Assembly: GCA_900696645.1 (NCBI GenBank)
Contig: CAADGV010000029.1
Coordinates: forward strand, 1-35,615
Direction of reading: 5' to 3'
Source of the DNA: an uncultured Chlorobiota bacterium
Lineage (GTDB): Bacteria; Bacteroidota; Ignavibacteria; UBA10030; UBA6906
DNA length: 35,615 nucleotides
Made by a program: the position numbers and the translations under genes. Below the pieces are notes generated by a model. That model was not told where the DNA came from, did no database searches, and saw nothing but the letters and a program-made list of their open reading frames with translations. Positions 14,933 to 23,397 of the stretch are shown piece by piece (positions within the stretch are counted from its first letter, which is position 1; the number at the start of each line of letters is the position of its first letter).

Positions 14933-16435
14933 CTACGGCATCAACCACGAGAAGGAAAGGTGAAAGATACTCTCCTTCAACTGACTCGTGCTGCCGCTAT
15001 ACTCCGATGCGAGCAGACTTGGCGTAAGCGCAGTTTGAGCATAGTTGAACGCGTGTTCGTACGCTGCATTCATGGCAAACGACGACGACAGCTTGTAGGT
15101 TAACCCCACCATAACATGGTTCTCGACAATGGCCGGAAACACGGGAAACACCGTTGCGTTTGGTACAGGATTCGACCCGAATGCCGCGCCCGCGCGAAAT
15201 GTAATGATGTCTGTTGCGTCAACTTCAAGACCAAGTCGTGTGGAATATGAATCCTCCCAGTTCATAGGGAAGTCCAGCTCGAAATTGCCGTCGTTACCCA
15301 TCATACGATTGATATTTGCGTTGCTTCCGTTCTTCAGGATCAGCGTCATCTTATCGAATGCGTTTTTCCAATTAATCCACTCGAAATCAAACGCGAGACG
15401 GACGTTTTCGGATAATCTGAACATTCCACCAATACCAACAGATTGCGGGAACTTCAACTTTGTCTCAAGATCATACTCCGCGACAACACCCTTGGACATG
15501 TCGATGCCCAGTTGGGTGAACATTCCCATGACCGCCTGTTGTGCTTGCTCCGGCGTCATGCCGGGATTTTGTTGCATCACTCCCATCACTGCCCTTCCGA
15601 ACGCATCATTGAGCTGGTAGGTCATATCCATCGTCGCCCTTCCGCTCTTGTATGTCAGCGGTGACGGTGAGGTGTAGCTTGCACCCAGTGTGACGTTTTC
15701 ATTTGCGTTCCAGGCGATACCGATTTTGCCGGAAAACCCGAACGCACTCAACTTGTCCATAGTAGCAGCGGCCGTCACCTCCGTATAACCGAACCCTCCC
15801 ATTTGCGGTGGCGCGGCAAACATCTGTCCGAATGTCAATCCCGTCTGCGGATTTGCCACTCCCTGCATGACGGAAGGAGACAAGCTGTACGGCATCTTGA
15901 AATCGAGCATGCTGTACACAAGGTGAGCGCTGGCACCGATGGAAAAATCCGGTGTCAACTTATACGCCGCGCTGAGCCCACTCTGCATTACCGCAAGTTT
16001 TGAATGATATTCTTGTTGAACGAAGTTGCCGTTCTGATCCCTGAAGAGATTATGATTGAGAGTGAAGTCGGCACCCATCCCGCCCTGTGTAAAAGCCCCT
16101 GCTCCCCAAGTGAAGTCACTCTCATTTTTGTTGATGTATGAGATGTTGACGATCGGAAAGTAGTTCGTTTTTCCCTTGGCAGCATTAATACTGTTCGAGA
16201 AATCGAGGCCGGGGATCATAAGTGAGAAATTGCCATCCAGCAACGCGTTGCTGACGAAGGAAATGCCTGCGGGGTTGGTGTAGAGTAACGCGCCGTTATC
16301 AAACACGGCGATGCTTGCGCCTCCGCGCCCGGCGGTGCGCGCATCGAACCCGATCATCCGGGTTCCGTTTGTCGCAAACGCGACCGTTGCAGCCAGAAGA
16401 AGCAAAACGAGAGTACTGTATTGTCGAGTGTACAT
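14933..16435 (-). CDS. OmpP1/FadL-family outer membrane porin
   Basis: A 500-aa exported beta-barrel. A signal peptide (residues 5-22, LVLLLLAATVAFA) is followed by the family N-terminus NGTRMIGFDARTAGRGGAS, and then NPAGISFVSNALLDGN and many amphipathic strands. The last residues, ESIFHLSFSWLMP, form a typical barrel end. FadL-type channels pass hydrophobic molecules through the outer membrane. In a sulfur cluster the cargo might be a hydrophobic sulfur species or an organic donor, but nothing in the sequence decides. A Met-rich insert (GVMQQNPGMTPEQAQQAVMG) lies mid-protein. The ATG at 16435 follows AGGGAAACAT; the longer frame is rejected. A terminator follows. Confidence 0.87.
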   Translation of the reverse strand: MYTRQYSTLVLLLLAATVAFATNGTRMIGFDARTAGRGGASIAVFDNGALLYTNPAGISFVSNALLDGNFSLMIPGLDFSNSINAAKGKTNYFPIVNISYINKNESDFTWGAGAFTQGGMGADFTLNHNLFRDQNGNFVQQEYHSKLAVMQSGLSAAYKLTPDFSIGASAHLVYSMLDFKMPYSLSPSVMQGVANPQTGLTFGQMFAAPPQMGGFGYTEVTAAATMDKLSAFGFSGKIGIAWNANENVTLGASYTSPSPLTYKSGRATMDMTYQLNDAFGRAVMGVMQQNPGMTPEQAQQAVMGMFTQLGIDMSKGVVAEYDLETKLKFPQSVGIGGMFRLSENVRLAFDFEWINWKNAFDKMTLILKNGSNANINRMMGNDGNFELDFPMNWEDSYSTRLGLEVDATDIITFRAGAAFGSNPVPNATVFPVFPAIVENHVMVGLTYKLSSSFAMNAAYEHAFNYAQTALTPSLLASEYSGSTSQLKESIFHLSFSWLMP

Positions 16436-16542
16436 ATGTTTCCCTATGAGTGTTGTCTGATAATGCGCAGTGACTTGCAGAAAAACACTTCCTGCGCGTG
16501 AAGCTTCCAATCTGAAGTTCCTCGTCCCGCCATTCTCGCGAT

Positions 16543-17139
16543 TCACACTTCTCCGGAGCCCTGAGCACGTTCAACATCTTCGACGGTATTCAGGTTGTCG
16601 AGCAGGTACGACCTGTAGAAAGGAAGATCGGAGGTTATCGGAACGAACCCAGCCTTCAGTTCTCCCAACACATCCTGAAGCCTGTAGCTCGCGCGATCCA
16701 GTGCCCGCTCGATGGCGGGTAATCCGTTGCGTGAGTACAACCCGCACAATGGATGCACCCTTCCACCTGATGACGGAACAACAGCATCAGCATCCGGATG
16801 CGAGGAGATGAGATAGCGTATCAAGTCTGGCGAGACGAACGGCATATCACAGGCTAACACAAACAGGCGATCGGCGTTTGTGTGCATCAATGCCGCTTGA
16901 ATCCCGCCAAGTGGTCCGCAATCCTTTCTGATATCGGGAAGAACAGGTATGCCAAGGAACTCAAATGCAGCGCCACGGTCGGAGGAAATGACGACGGAGG
17001 GAAACATCCGCGTGAGAAGCGTTACCGCGCGTTCAATCAGCGTAACGCCTCCCAATTTCAGCAAGGCTTTGTCGCTGCCCATTCTTGTGCTTCTACCTCC
17101 CGCAAGAACGCAGCCGACAATGGCCGTTTCTCGAATCAT
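16543..17139 (-). CDS. mobA: Molybdenum cofactor guanylyltransferase MobA
   Basis: A 198-aa nucleotidyltransferase that joins GMP to molybdopterin to make the guanine dinucleotide cofactor used by DMSO-reductase-family enzymes. The N-terminal signature is VLAGGRSTRMGSDKALL. DKALLKLGG, DCGPLGGIQAAL and the metal-binding ACDMPFVSPDL follow. It overlaps the AhpD-like gene by ATGA. Its presence fits PsrA, the only molybdoenzyme of that family in the window, as the client. Confidence 0.93.
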   Translation of the reverse strand: MIRETAIVGCVLAGGRSTRMGSDKALLKLGGVTLIERAVTLLTRMFPSVVISSDRGAAFEFLGIPVLPDIRKDCGPLGGIQAALMHTNADRLFVLACDMPFVSPDLIRYLISSHPDADAVVPSSGGRVHPLCGLYSRNGLPAIERALDRASYRLQDVLGELKAGFVPITSDLPFYRSYLLDNLNTVEDVERAQGSGEV

Positions 17140-17468
17140 CTCTTCTTCTTTTTGCCTTTCACGACGTCGTCAACCCAGCTCATGGCAGCCATCGAAGATG
17201 GAAAACCGATTGTCTGCATTGCAAGAAGCGCAACGTGATACAACTCCGCCTTCGACACACCGGCTGCTAGAGCTTTGCGTGCATGGGAATGCGCTCCGCC
17301 TTCGAGTCGCGCTCCAACGGAAATGGCAAACTTCACGAGAGCGCGTTCTTTGTCGTTTAAAGGGCCGGCGGCGTGTACCTTGTTGCCCAGCATCTCGTAG
17401 GCTTCTGCAACTTCGGGATACTTGGCACTGAATTCAAGAAAGCGTTTGGGAATTGCCTGTTTCGCCAT
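17136..17468 (-). CDS. AhpD-like / carboxymuconolactone decarboxylase-family protein without cysteines
   Basis: A 110-aa all-helical protein. ALVKFAISVGARLEGGAHSHARKALAAGVSKAEL matches the CMD/AhpD core in layout, but the usual CxxC (or CxxxH) redox pair is missing: the region reads GGAHSHARK and the protein has no Cys at all. It is therefore not an AhpD-type peroxidase partner; the family also includes enzymes with other chemistry. The tail is Lys-rich (VKGKKKKR). The ATG at 17468 follows CAGGAG. A 14-bp-stem inverted repeat lies just upstream (17493-17530). It is translationally coupled to mobA. Confidence 0.82.
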   Translation of the reverse strand: MAKQAIPKRFLEFSAKYPEVAEAYEMLGNKVHAAGPLNDKERALVKFAISVGARLEGGAHSHARKALAAGVSKAELYHVALLAMQTIGFPSSMAAMSWVDDVVKGKKKKR

Positions 17469-17492
17469 ACCATGCTCCTGGATGTTAATGTA

Positions 17493-17530
17493 GTTGTGAG
17501 GGATTCTTATCAAGATGAATCTCTCACAAC
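17493..17530. promoter_or_regulatory. Large inverted repeat before the AhpD-like gene
   Basis: GTTGTGAG-G-GATTC, a 10-nt centre, and GAATC-T-CTCACAAC give a 14-position stem with one imperfect position. It lies 25 bp upstream of the AhpD-like ATG, in the 93-bp gap after the rhodanese gene. There is no T-run after it, so it may be an operator or an mRNA leader structure rather than a terminator. Confidence 0.6.
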
Positions 17531-17561
17531 TTACTGTTTCTTCGGGTAAATTTCATGAAGA

Positions 17562-18218
17562 TCAACATCCCTCTTTCTTTTTTTTCTTCGCTGCACCGGC
17601 AGGAGCCGCGGATGAGGCGGGCATGTCCAGTTTCGGCATTGCAAGCTGAGGCGTCGCCTTTGTGTCGCCCGTACCTGTTTGCGGCGAGCCGCCGAAGAAG
17701 ATGCTTATTGCCTTTCGTTTCTCAAACACAACCCGCTCTTCCGCTGATGCATTCTCTGCAAGAGAGGGAAAGAGAATTCGATCTTTCCATTCAGCCAGCC
17801 CATCCCGCACCATGTACACGGCCTTGTACTGGTTCGCTTTCAAGAGAAACCACGCCTGTGCCGAATGAATCCCCCCTTCAGAATAGAGAATGATCTTTTC
17901 ATTCCGCATCAGTCCCGCATCAGTCAGCGAGCCGACCGGGATGTTCTCTGCCGTAGGAATGTGATACTCGTTGAATTCCTTTTCGCTTCGCAAATCAATG
18001 AGTCGGTAATCAGCTTTCCCTTTGATAATCCAGTCAGCAAGCTCGTCAACAGAAACATGATCCGCTTCTCTCTCGACAAGAAGGGCAAGATCCTTTACGT
18101 TCATTGTTGCCGTGTTGCCTGTATACGGACTTCCGGCGAAGATAGCGAGAAATCCCAGGACACCCGCGACAATGGCAAGCTTCTGATTAAACGAGAGTTT
18201 TGAGAAGAGTGCTTTCAT
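17562..18218 (-). CDS. Membrane-anchored rhodanese-fold protein lacking the active-site cysteine
   Basis: A 218-aa protein: an N-terminal transmembrane helix (about residues 12-30), then a rhodanese fold with RLIDLRSEKEFNEYHIPTAENIP and the loop LYSEGGIHSAQAW. The catalytic Cys position is Ser113, so thiosulfate:cyanide sulfurtransfer by the usual persulfide route is not possible. The C-terminal 50 residues are low complexity (TPQLAMPKLDMPASSAAPAG) and end KKKKKEGC, leaving one Cys at the extreme end. It overlaps the YedE gene (ATGA). It may bind sulfur anions or signal rather than catalyse. Confidence 0.85.
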   Translation of the reverse strand: MKALFSKLSFNQKLAIVAGVLGFLAIFAGSPYTGNTATMNVKDLALLVEREADHVSVDELADWIIKGKADYRLIDLRSEKEFNEYHIPTAENIPVGSLTDAGLMRNEKIILYSEGGIHSAQAWFLLKANQYKAVYMVRDGLAEWKDRILFPSLAENASAEERVVFEKRKAISIFFGGSPQTGTGDTKATPQLAMPKLDMPASSAAPAGAAKKKKKEGC

Positions 18219-18811
18219 TGCGACGTTCCTTTGCTGAATTTCTTCTCAACCCATTCTGCTCCGGCAAATCCGCCTAAGGCCATCAACACAACAAGAAACA
18301 CAAGCAGGCCATACGACATACCGAACAACTCAGGCAGCGTCACACTTCCCATTGCTGTTGACGTGTAGAAATTTTCGAGAAGGGGGAACATCTCTCCGAA
18401 TATGAAAATTCCAACCACAATTCCGCCTAAGTATATCATCCCGTCGTACTTCCCGGTCGCTGCCGCGACGCAGGATGTTCCCGGACAATATCCGCCGATG
18501 ACGAACCCGACACCGAGAATAAGTCCGCCGACAATTTGGGGAACGAGATACGTCTGGCTCACGTACACAAGCGAGAGATCAACAATGCCGAACACCGAGA
18601 GCCAGAACAATCCGACCATTGCCGTGACGATGGCGGTGAACATGACTTTGAAGACCGTCATGTCTGTCAGATAGAACTGTGCGGCAAGTTTGCGGCCGCT
18701 GCCAAAGCCGGCACGTTCGAGGAAGAATCCGAACCCGATGCCGATGACGAATGCAACGATGAGGCTGATTTCATCGCCGAAGTATCCGAATTTGAAATAG
18801 GGAGCGTTCAT
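18215..18811 (-). CDS. YeeE/YedE-family sulfur transporter, second half-size protein
   Basis: A 198-aa polytopic membrane protein with about five segments. It has FFLERAGFGSGRKLAAQFYLTD near the start and the conserved Cys motif GGYCPGTSCVAAATGK in the middle. YeeE/YedE (TsuA-type) proteins bring thiosulfate or related sulfur compounds across the inner membrane by passing them along cysteines. Here the two halves are separate genes. The ATG at 18811 is favoured because AGGAGG lies 8 nt upstream and it overlaps the previous stop as ATGA; an ATG at 18817 is too close to the Shine-Dalgarno sequence. Confidence 0.88.
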   Translation of the reverse strand: MNAPYFKFGYFGDEISLIVAFVIGIGFGFFLERAGFGSGRKLAAQFYLTDMTVFKVMFTAIVTAMVGLFWLSVFGIVDLSLVYVSQTYLVPQIVGGLILGVGFVIGGYCPGTSCVAAATGKYDGMIYLGGIVVGIFIFGEMFPLLENFYTSTAMGSVTLPELFGMSYGLLVFLVVLMALGGFAGAEWVEKKFSKGTSQ

Positions 18812-19389
18812 GTCCATTGCCTCCTGAAGAAATATGCAACCGCGTACCCGCCTGCAAACACTGCAAGCATGAATGCCCAGCTTCCGACACCCAACAGCGC
18901 GCCGCCCGTGAGTGCTTGTCCGCTGGTGCAGCCGCGTGCAAGCTTTGCGCCGAAGCCCATGAGAATGCCGCCGACGAAGGCGAACATCATGCGACCGCGT
19001 ATTGAAATGCGCGGGCTTTTTTCCACTGTTCCTTTGATTCTGTGTGCAAGCGAGCCGGATATGAACCCGCCGACCAGCACGCCGATGACTTCAAACACCA
19101 ACCATTCCTTCAGTGGATGGTGTGTTCCGTCTCCGAGATACTCGGAAAAGAAAGCGTTGAACTTGGCATGCTCTGGTGCCACTGCATTCACGCCGACGGA
19201 AACCAACGACGTGAAGGCTCCGGATGCGCCGAGTCCGCGTCCCATGATGACGAACGCAGCCAGAAGCACGAGCCCCAATCCGACGCCGGCAAGATACGGG
19301 TTCCAGTAAGGCTGAACCTTCCGGTCAGCTTTCACAACCGGTTGGGCTGCTATATCTTCGGGTGATGCTGCTTTTGCTAATGTTGTCAT
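18808..19389 (-). CDS. YeeE/YedE-family sulfur transporter, first half-size protein
   Basis: A 193-aa protein with an N-terminal soluble stretch (about 30 residues) and four to five membrane segments. The conserved motif GFGAKLARGCTSGQALTGGALL holds the expected transport Cys. It pairs with the downstream YedE half by a 4-bp overlap, so the two probably form one transporter. The 189-bp gap before it (19390-19578) contains repeat E and could hold a promoter, but none was clear. Confidence 0.88.
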   Translation of the reverse strand: MTTLAKAASPEDIAAQPVVKADRKVQPYWNPYLAGVGLGLVLLAAFVIMGRGLGASGAFTSLVSVGVNAVAPEHAKFNAFFSEYLGDGTHHPLKEWLVFEVIGVLVGGFISGSLAHRIKGTVEKSPRISIRGRMMFAFVGGILMGFGAKLARGCTSGQALTGGALLGVGSWAFMLAVFAGGYAVAYFFRRQWT

Positions 19390-19461
19390 ACTGCTTGTTC
19401 TCCATTTGAAAGATACATTCCGTTAAAAGAATCGTTCGAAAAACACTACTGTGAAAAGAAA

Positions 19462-19560
19462 ACCACCAAGGCGCCAAGACATGAGGGTCCTGAGTGGCAC
19501 ATCCCCGCGAAATCACCTTCAACCTTTTCGTGTCTTCGCAACTTCGCGATGTTCTTTCAA
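19462..19560 (+). repeat. Repeat E: CCACCAAGG.. / TTCGTGTCTTCG.. pair
   Basis: ACCACCAAGGCGCCAAGAC (19462-19480) and TTTTCGTGTCTTCGCAACTT and onward (19525-19555) lie in the psrC-yedE gap. They are quasi-periodic like repeats A and D, with units near 8 nt, but the two arms are not complementary to each other over their length. Confidence 0.6.
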
Positions 19561-19578
19561 CCGGTTTCATCCGACTCC

Positions 19579-20523
19579 CTAAAACCCAGCAATCGTCCAG
19601 CGGCTGAACTGTCCCGCATCAACGATGACAAATCGCAAAATCAATCCCCCCACAATCACCATGATCGGCGCAACGGGAGTGTGCTGCACTTTATGGTTTA
19701 CCGCCAACAACTGGATGATAAGAGGAACGATAATTCCCATACCGATCACAAATACCCAGAATACCGCCGCGTACGGACCCGAGAGTATCAAATGCGCGGC
19801 ATTCTGATGCACTTGCGTTGAGCTGAGCAAGCCGATGATGAACTGGGCAAACAGAAAGAGTTCGAAGATCAGAAAGCCGTTGTCCGCTTTTGCAAGAAGC
19901 TCACGCTCATACTTGTCGTCGGTGATAAGATGGACGAATGCTGCCGCAGCAGAAAGTCCTGACGTGAGAAACAGAACCCAGAGTATCGAGCTGTTCCATA
20001 GTGGCCGTGCACCCAACGCGCTCAACAGCACGCCCGTGTACATGCCAAGTATCGCCCCCACGATCATGCTCAACACGCCGATGTTCTTGACAAGCTGAGG
20101 TCGCTGGTTTATGAACGCCGAGACCTTGTCGAATAACTTGATACGATTCTGAAACGCCGGGGGAACTCTTGTCAACGTACTCGCCAGCAGCGTGGGATAG
20201 ACAAGAATGAGAATCCACGAGCCCCACGACATCGGCGAGGCAACTTTGAACGTTGTGAAGAGCCGCCAGACGTACAGTTTGTGTTCGAGGTCGAGAAAGA
20301 GCGCGAACATACCTGCGCTGAGCAACACCAGACTGATATGCGGCAGCCAGAAGCAGGAGAAGTAACTGTGTTTGTATCTTCCCTTGAAAAGGAAGTAGCC
20401 GGAGATAATCATGATCCCGGCTACAAGTCCGCCAAGAAAGAGATAAACAGGAATCTCCCAGCCCCAAATATGCAGCGAGGGGTCAATTTGCGGGTTTGAA
20501 CGTGTAGTTGTCAGTTCGTGCAT
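19579..20523 (-). CDS. psrC: NrfD/PsrC-family membrane subunit of the polysulfide/thiosulfate reductase complex
   Basis: A 314-aa integral membrane protein with eight to nine segments. WGWEIPVYLFLGGLVAGIMI is the first NrfD/PsrC segment, and LDLEHKLYVWRLFTTFKVASPMSWGSW follows, with the conserved Trp-Gly-Ser loop. PsrC anchors the catalytic and iron-sulfur subunits and exchanges electrons with menaquinone. It carries no haem. It is third in the psrABC set, 108 bp after psrB, with repeat D in the gap. The exact substrate of the complex cannot be read from this subunit. Confidence 0.9.
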   Translation of the reverse strand: MHELTTTRSNPQIDPSLHIWGWEIPVYLFLGGLVAGIMIISGYFLFKGRYKHSYFSCFWLPHISLVLLSAGMFALFLDLEHKLYVWRLFTTFKVASPMSWGSWILILVYPTLLASTLTRVPPAFQNRIKLFDKVSAFINQRPQLVKNIGVLSMIVGAILGMYTGVLLSALGARPLWNSSILWVLFLTSGLSAAAAFVHLITDDKYERELLAKADNGFLIFELFLFAQFIIGLLSSTQVHQNAAHLILSGPYAAVFWVFVIGMGIIVPLIIQLLAVNHKVQHTPVAPIMVIVGGLILRFVIVDAGQFSRWTIAGF

Positions 20524-20591
20524 ACGTTACCTTTCTTATTCAACACAATGACGTAAAGCCCACAAAGAATCTCAAAGCGGCTTATCAAAAA

Positions 20592-20624
20592 GCCTTCGTG
20601 AACCTTTGTGCCTTCGTGTTGAAA
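20592..20624 (+). repeat. Repeat D, copy in the psrB-psrC gap
   Basis: The sequence CTTCGTGAACCTTTGTGCC followed by TTCGTGTTGAAA is the same as the two arms in the hoxE-hypB gap (7688-7766), but joined without a spacer. It ends 7 bp from the psrB stop. Confidence 0.82.
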
Positions 20625-20631
20625 TCTTTTC

Positions 20632-21171
20632 TCATCTCAAATAGAAAATTCTCGGCTGCGTCCCCACTTCAGGCATCAGCGAGTGATTTTTGCGCGATGC
20701 CAGCAGCCTGCTCACCTGACTGTTCGGATCATCGAGATCACCGAAATACATGCAGTGAGTGGGGCAGACGGAAACACATGCCGGGTCAAGTCCCTTTTCA
20801 ACGCGGTGAATACAGAACGTGCATTTGTCTGCATAGCCGTCGGGATGAATGAACCGTGCATCATACGGGCACGATGCAACGCACGCCTTGCAGCCTATGC
20901 ATTCGTTCTTCGTTACCAGCACAACCTTGCCTAACTCGTGAACATGACTTGCGCCGGTCGGGCAGCAGGAAACGCACGGCGGATTGTCACAATGATTGCA
21001 GCGCTCCGAGCGGATTTCAGTTGTCAATGTTGGGAACGCCCCTTTTGTTTCCTGCACAATCCAATCTTTGTTGTAGCCTTCGGGAACGTTGTTCTCCGTC
21101 TTGCACGCAACAACACAATCCATGCAGCCGACACATTTTTTTGTATCAATCACCATTCCTAATCGTGCCAC
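20632..21171 (-). CDS. psrB: Four-cluster ferredoxin subunit of the polysulfide/thiosulfate reductase complex
   Basis: A 179-aa protein with the DmsB/PsrB arrangement of four Cys groups: CVGCMDCVVACK, CNHCDNPPCVSCCP, CIGCKACVASCP and CTFC plus CVSVCPTHC. It should wire the molybdenum subunit to PsrC. The GTG at 21171 is taken as the start because it lies 2 bp after the psrA stop and follows GAGGTGG; an ATG five codons later (21156) is an alternative. The longer frame that overlaps psrA is rejected. Confidence 0.93.
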   Translation of the reverse strand: MARLGMVIDTKKCVGCMDCVVACKTENNVPEGYNKDWIVQETKGAFPTLTTEIRSERCNHCDNPPCVSCCPTGASHVHELGKVVLVTKNECIGCKACVASCPYDARFIHPDGYADKCTFCIHRVEKGLDPACVSVCPTHCMYFGDLDDPNSQVSRLLASRKNHSLMPEVGTQPRIFYLR

Positions 21172-21173
21172 GG

Positions 21174-23369
21174 CTATGCCACCTCGCTTTCCATGGTGGC
21201 AAAGTTCATGTTCGACGCCGTGCCGCCCATCAGCGGATCGGTGATGTAGCGTGTCAGAAGTTGCGCGTCGCTTGCACCTTTTCCGTAGGCAAACGTCAAG
21301 CCCTTTGCATTGTGTCCGAAGCCATGCACCATGTATGCGCAATCGGGGCGAATGCGTTCCGTTGCTTTGACTTTGATGCGGTTGCTCACAACACCGTCCT
21401 TATTCTTCAGCCGAACGTAATCACCGCTTTTCAGGCCGAAACGGGCTGCAATGTTCGTGTTGATCCAGACTTCATTTTCGTTCATCATGTCCATCAGTAC
21501 ACGATTCGACTGCGTGCGGCTGAACGAATGAACGGGAGCGCGGCCGTAGAGCAGACGAAGATAGCCCGGCGGGCCGGCAGCCGGACGATTGTATTTCGGT
21601 ACAGGATCGAATCCGGCCTGTTGAAGTTGGAGTGAATAGAATTCAATCTTGCCGGACGGCGTTGGAAATTCTGCCGGAACTCCTTCGTCAAAGTAGATCG
21701 GTTGTTTCGCTCCGCGGATGGTTCCCTTCTTCTTCAACTCACTATAACTTAATCCGGCAGCTTTCAGTCGATGCTCAAAGTACTCTTCAATGTCGTTCCA
21801 CGGATAGTAGTGCCCGAGATCCAGTTTCTCCGCCAACTTCTTTGCCATCCACCAATTCGGTTTCTGATCGTGCGGAGAGTCAACAACGGGCTGGCGCAGG
21901 GCTACAAACGGCTCGCGGAACCATTCGACATTCAAGTCGTCATGACGTTCGAGATACACTGATTCGGGCAGCACAACGTCGGCCCAACCGGCAATCTCAC
22001 TTGGAATCACATCAATTACGACAAGCAGGTCGAGATTCTGAATTGCTTTGATCGTCTCTTCCTCGTTCGGTAGAGCGTGCAAGAGATTCGTGGCATAGAC
22101 GAACCATCCCTTTACAGGATACGGCTTGCCGGTGATCGTCGCTTCGCGAATGCCGGTGGTGATCGTTTCGTGGGCAAACGGATACTTGTGGTCGGGGTTG
22201 TCAACTTTCCCTTTTGCAGATTTCGGATAGTCGGGATAGGGATAAGACGGAACATCCATGCTGACCGGCGTGTAGAATCCGCCTTTGCGTCCCCAACTTC
22301 CGAGCAACGCATTGAGCATAGCGACTGCACGACTCCTCTGTGCATCGTCGCCGTACCACGTTACGTGCCGCCCCGGATGAACAAGAGTGGCGGGCTTGAA
22401 TCGAGCCATCTCGCGGGCAGTCTCGCGAATCAATTCAGGCTCGATGCCTGTCTCGGGATATGCCCATTCAGGAGTGTATTGTTGGATTGATGCGGCGAAC
22501 TGTTCGAATCCGAAACCGTACTTTTGAACATATTCAAAATCGTACAGTTTTTCGTTGACGATGACATTCATCCATGCCAGCAGCAATGCGAGATCGGTTC
22601 CGGGTTTGATGGGGAGATAGTGTTTTGCTTTGCTTGCCGCGACTGAAAATCGCGGGTCAACCACGATAATACTCGCACCGTTCTCAATCGCTTCGGCAAA
22701 CTCCTGCACCTGCGTGTTGTGCATATTCTCACCCAAGTGACTGCCGATGAGCACTAGACACTTCGCATTCTTGATGTCCGTTCGCTCCGGCGAGCTGACA
22801 TCTTCGCCGAACGTCAGCCGGAATCCGACGTCACGCGGGCCGCGGCATTGCGCGAACGACGGAGCCGCAATGTTCGGCGTGCCGAATGCTTTCAGCGTGT
22901 GCTTGAAGAAATTCCCTCCGATGCCGTGACTGAATAGCGCAACCGCCTCAGGCCCGTAGTTTGCTTTGATCTTCTGCATCTTTTCGGCGATGTACGTGAA
23001 GGCTTCATCCCACGTCACCTCGACCCATTCTTCTTTCCCTCTAACGCTCTTGCGAATAAGAGGCGCTTTCAGCCGGTCGGGATCGTAATGCGCTCCAACT
23101 CCGCCTGTGCCTCGCGGACAGAGCCGTCCGTTGCTCAGCGGGTCATCCGGGTTTCCTTCAACCTTCCACAACTTGCCATCGTTTACATACGCAATCGCGC
23201 CGCATTTCCAGAAGCAGATGTCGCAGAATGTCGGTATTGTTTCAACGCCCGCAGACGGCTTCTTTCTGTTCAGAAGCTGAGTACCTTTCAGCACTGCGGA
23301 GCCTGCGGCGGCAACACCGATTGTTGCTCCGCTTATCTTCAAAAATCTTCGTCTTGATAGAGAGTTCAT
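21174..23369 (-). CDS. psrA: Molybdopterin oxidoreductase catalytic subunit, polysulfide/thiosulfate reductase type
   Basis: A 731-aa periplasmic enzyme of the DMSO-reductase superfamily. The Tat signal is SRRRFLKISGATIG (residues 5-18). The [4Fe-4S] ligands are C49, C52, C56 and C84 (CDICFWKCG then LCPRG), and Cys175 in SFAQCRGPRD is the likely Mo ligand, as in PsrA/PhsA. The C-terminal cofactor-binding part has the usual GRAPVHSFSRTQ and NRIKVKA segments. It probably reduces polysulfide, thiosulfate or a similar oxyanion, though arsenate or tetrathionate reductases cannot be ruled out. The ATG at 23369 begins the Tat signal. merR lies 28 bp upstream and psrB 2 bp downstream. Confidence 0.9.
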   Translation of the reverse strand: MNSLSRRRFLKISGATIGVAAAGSAVLKGTQLLNRKKPSAGVETIPTFCDICFWKCGAIAYVNDGKLWKVEGNPDDPLSNGRLCPRGTGGVGAHYDPDRLKAPLIRKSVRGKEEWVEVTWDEAFTYIAEKMQKIKANYGPEAVALFSHGIGGNFFKHTLKAFGTPNIAAPSFAQCRGPRDVGFRLTFGEDVSSPERTDIKNAKCLVLIGSHLGENMHNTQVQEFAEAIENGASIIVVDPRFSVAASKAKHYLPIKPGTDLALLLAWMNVIVNEKLYDFEYVQKYGFGFEQFAASIQQYTPEWAYPETGIEPELIRETAREMARFKPATLVHPGRHVTWYGDDAQRSRAVAMLNALLGSWGRKGGFYTPVSMDVPSYPYPDYPKSAKGKVDNPDHKYPFAHETITTGIREATITGKPYPVKGWFVYATNLLHALPNEEETIKAIQNLDLLVVIDVIPSEIAGWADVVLPESVYLERHDDLNVEWFREPFVALRQPVVDSPHDQKPNWWMAKKLAEKLDLGHYYPWNDIEEYFEHRLKAAGLSYSELKKKGTIRGAKQPIYFDEGVPAEFPTPSGKIEFYSLQLQQAGFDPVPKYNRPAAGPPGYLRLLYGRAPVHSFSRTQSNRVLMDMMNENEVWINTNIAARFGLKSGDYVRLKNKDGVVSNRIKVKATERIRPDCAYMVHGFGHNAKGLTFAYGKGASDAQLLTRYITDPLMGGTASNMNFATMESEVA

Positions 23370-23397
23370 TGTACTTGATGAGAGGTCGGTATTTCGT

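Noticed and set aside
20856-21635. 259-codon plus-strand frame over psrA/psrB
   Set aside because: Antisense to clear iron-sulfur and molybdenum subunits; Cys- and His-rich because of the complementary Cys codons.
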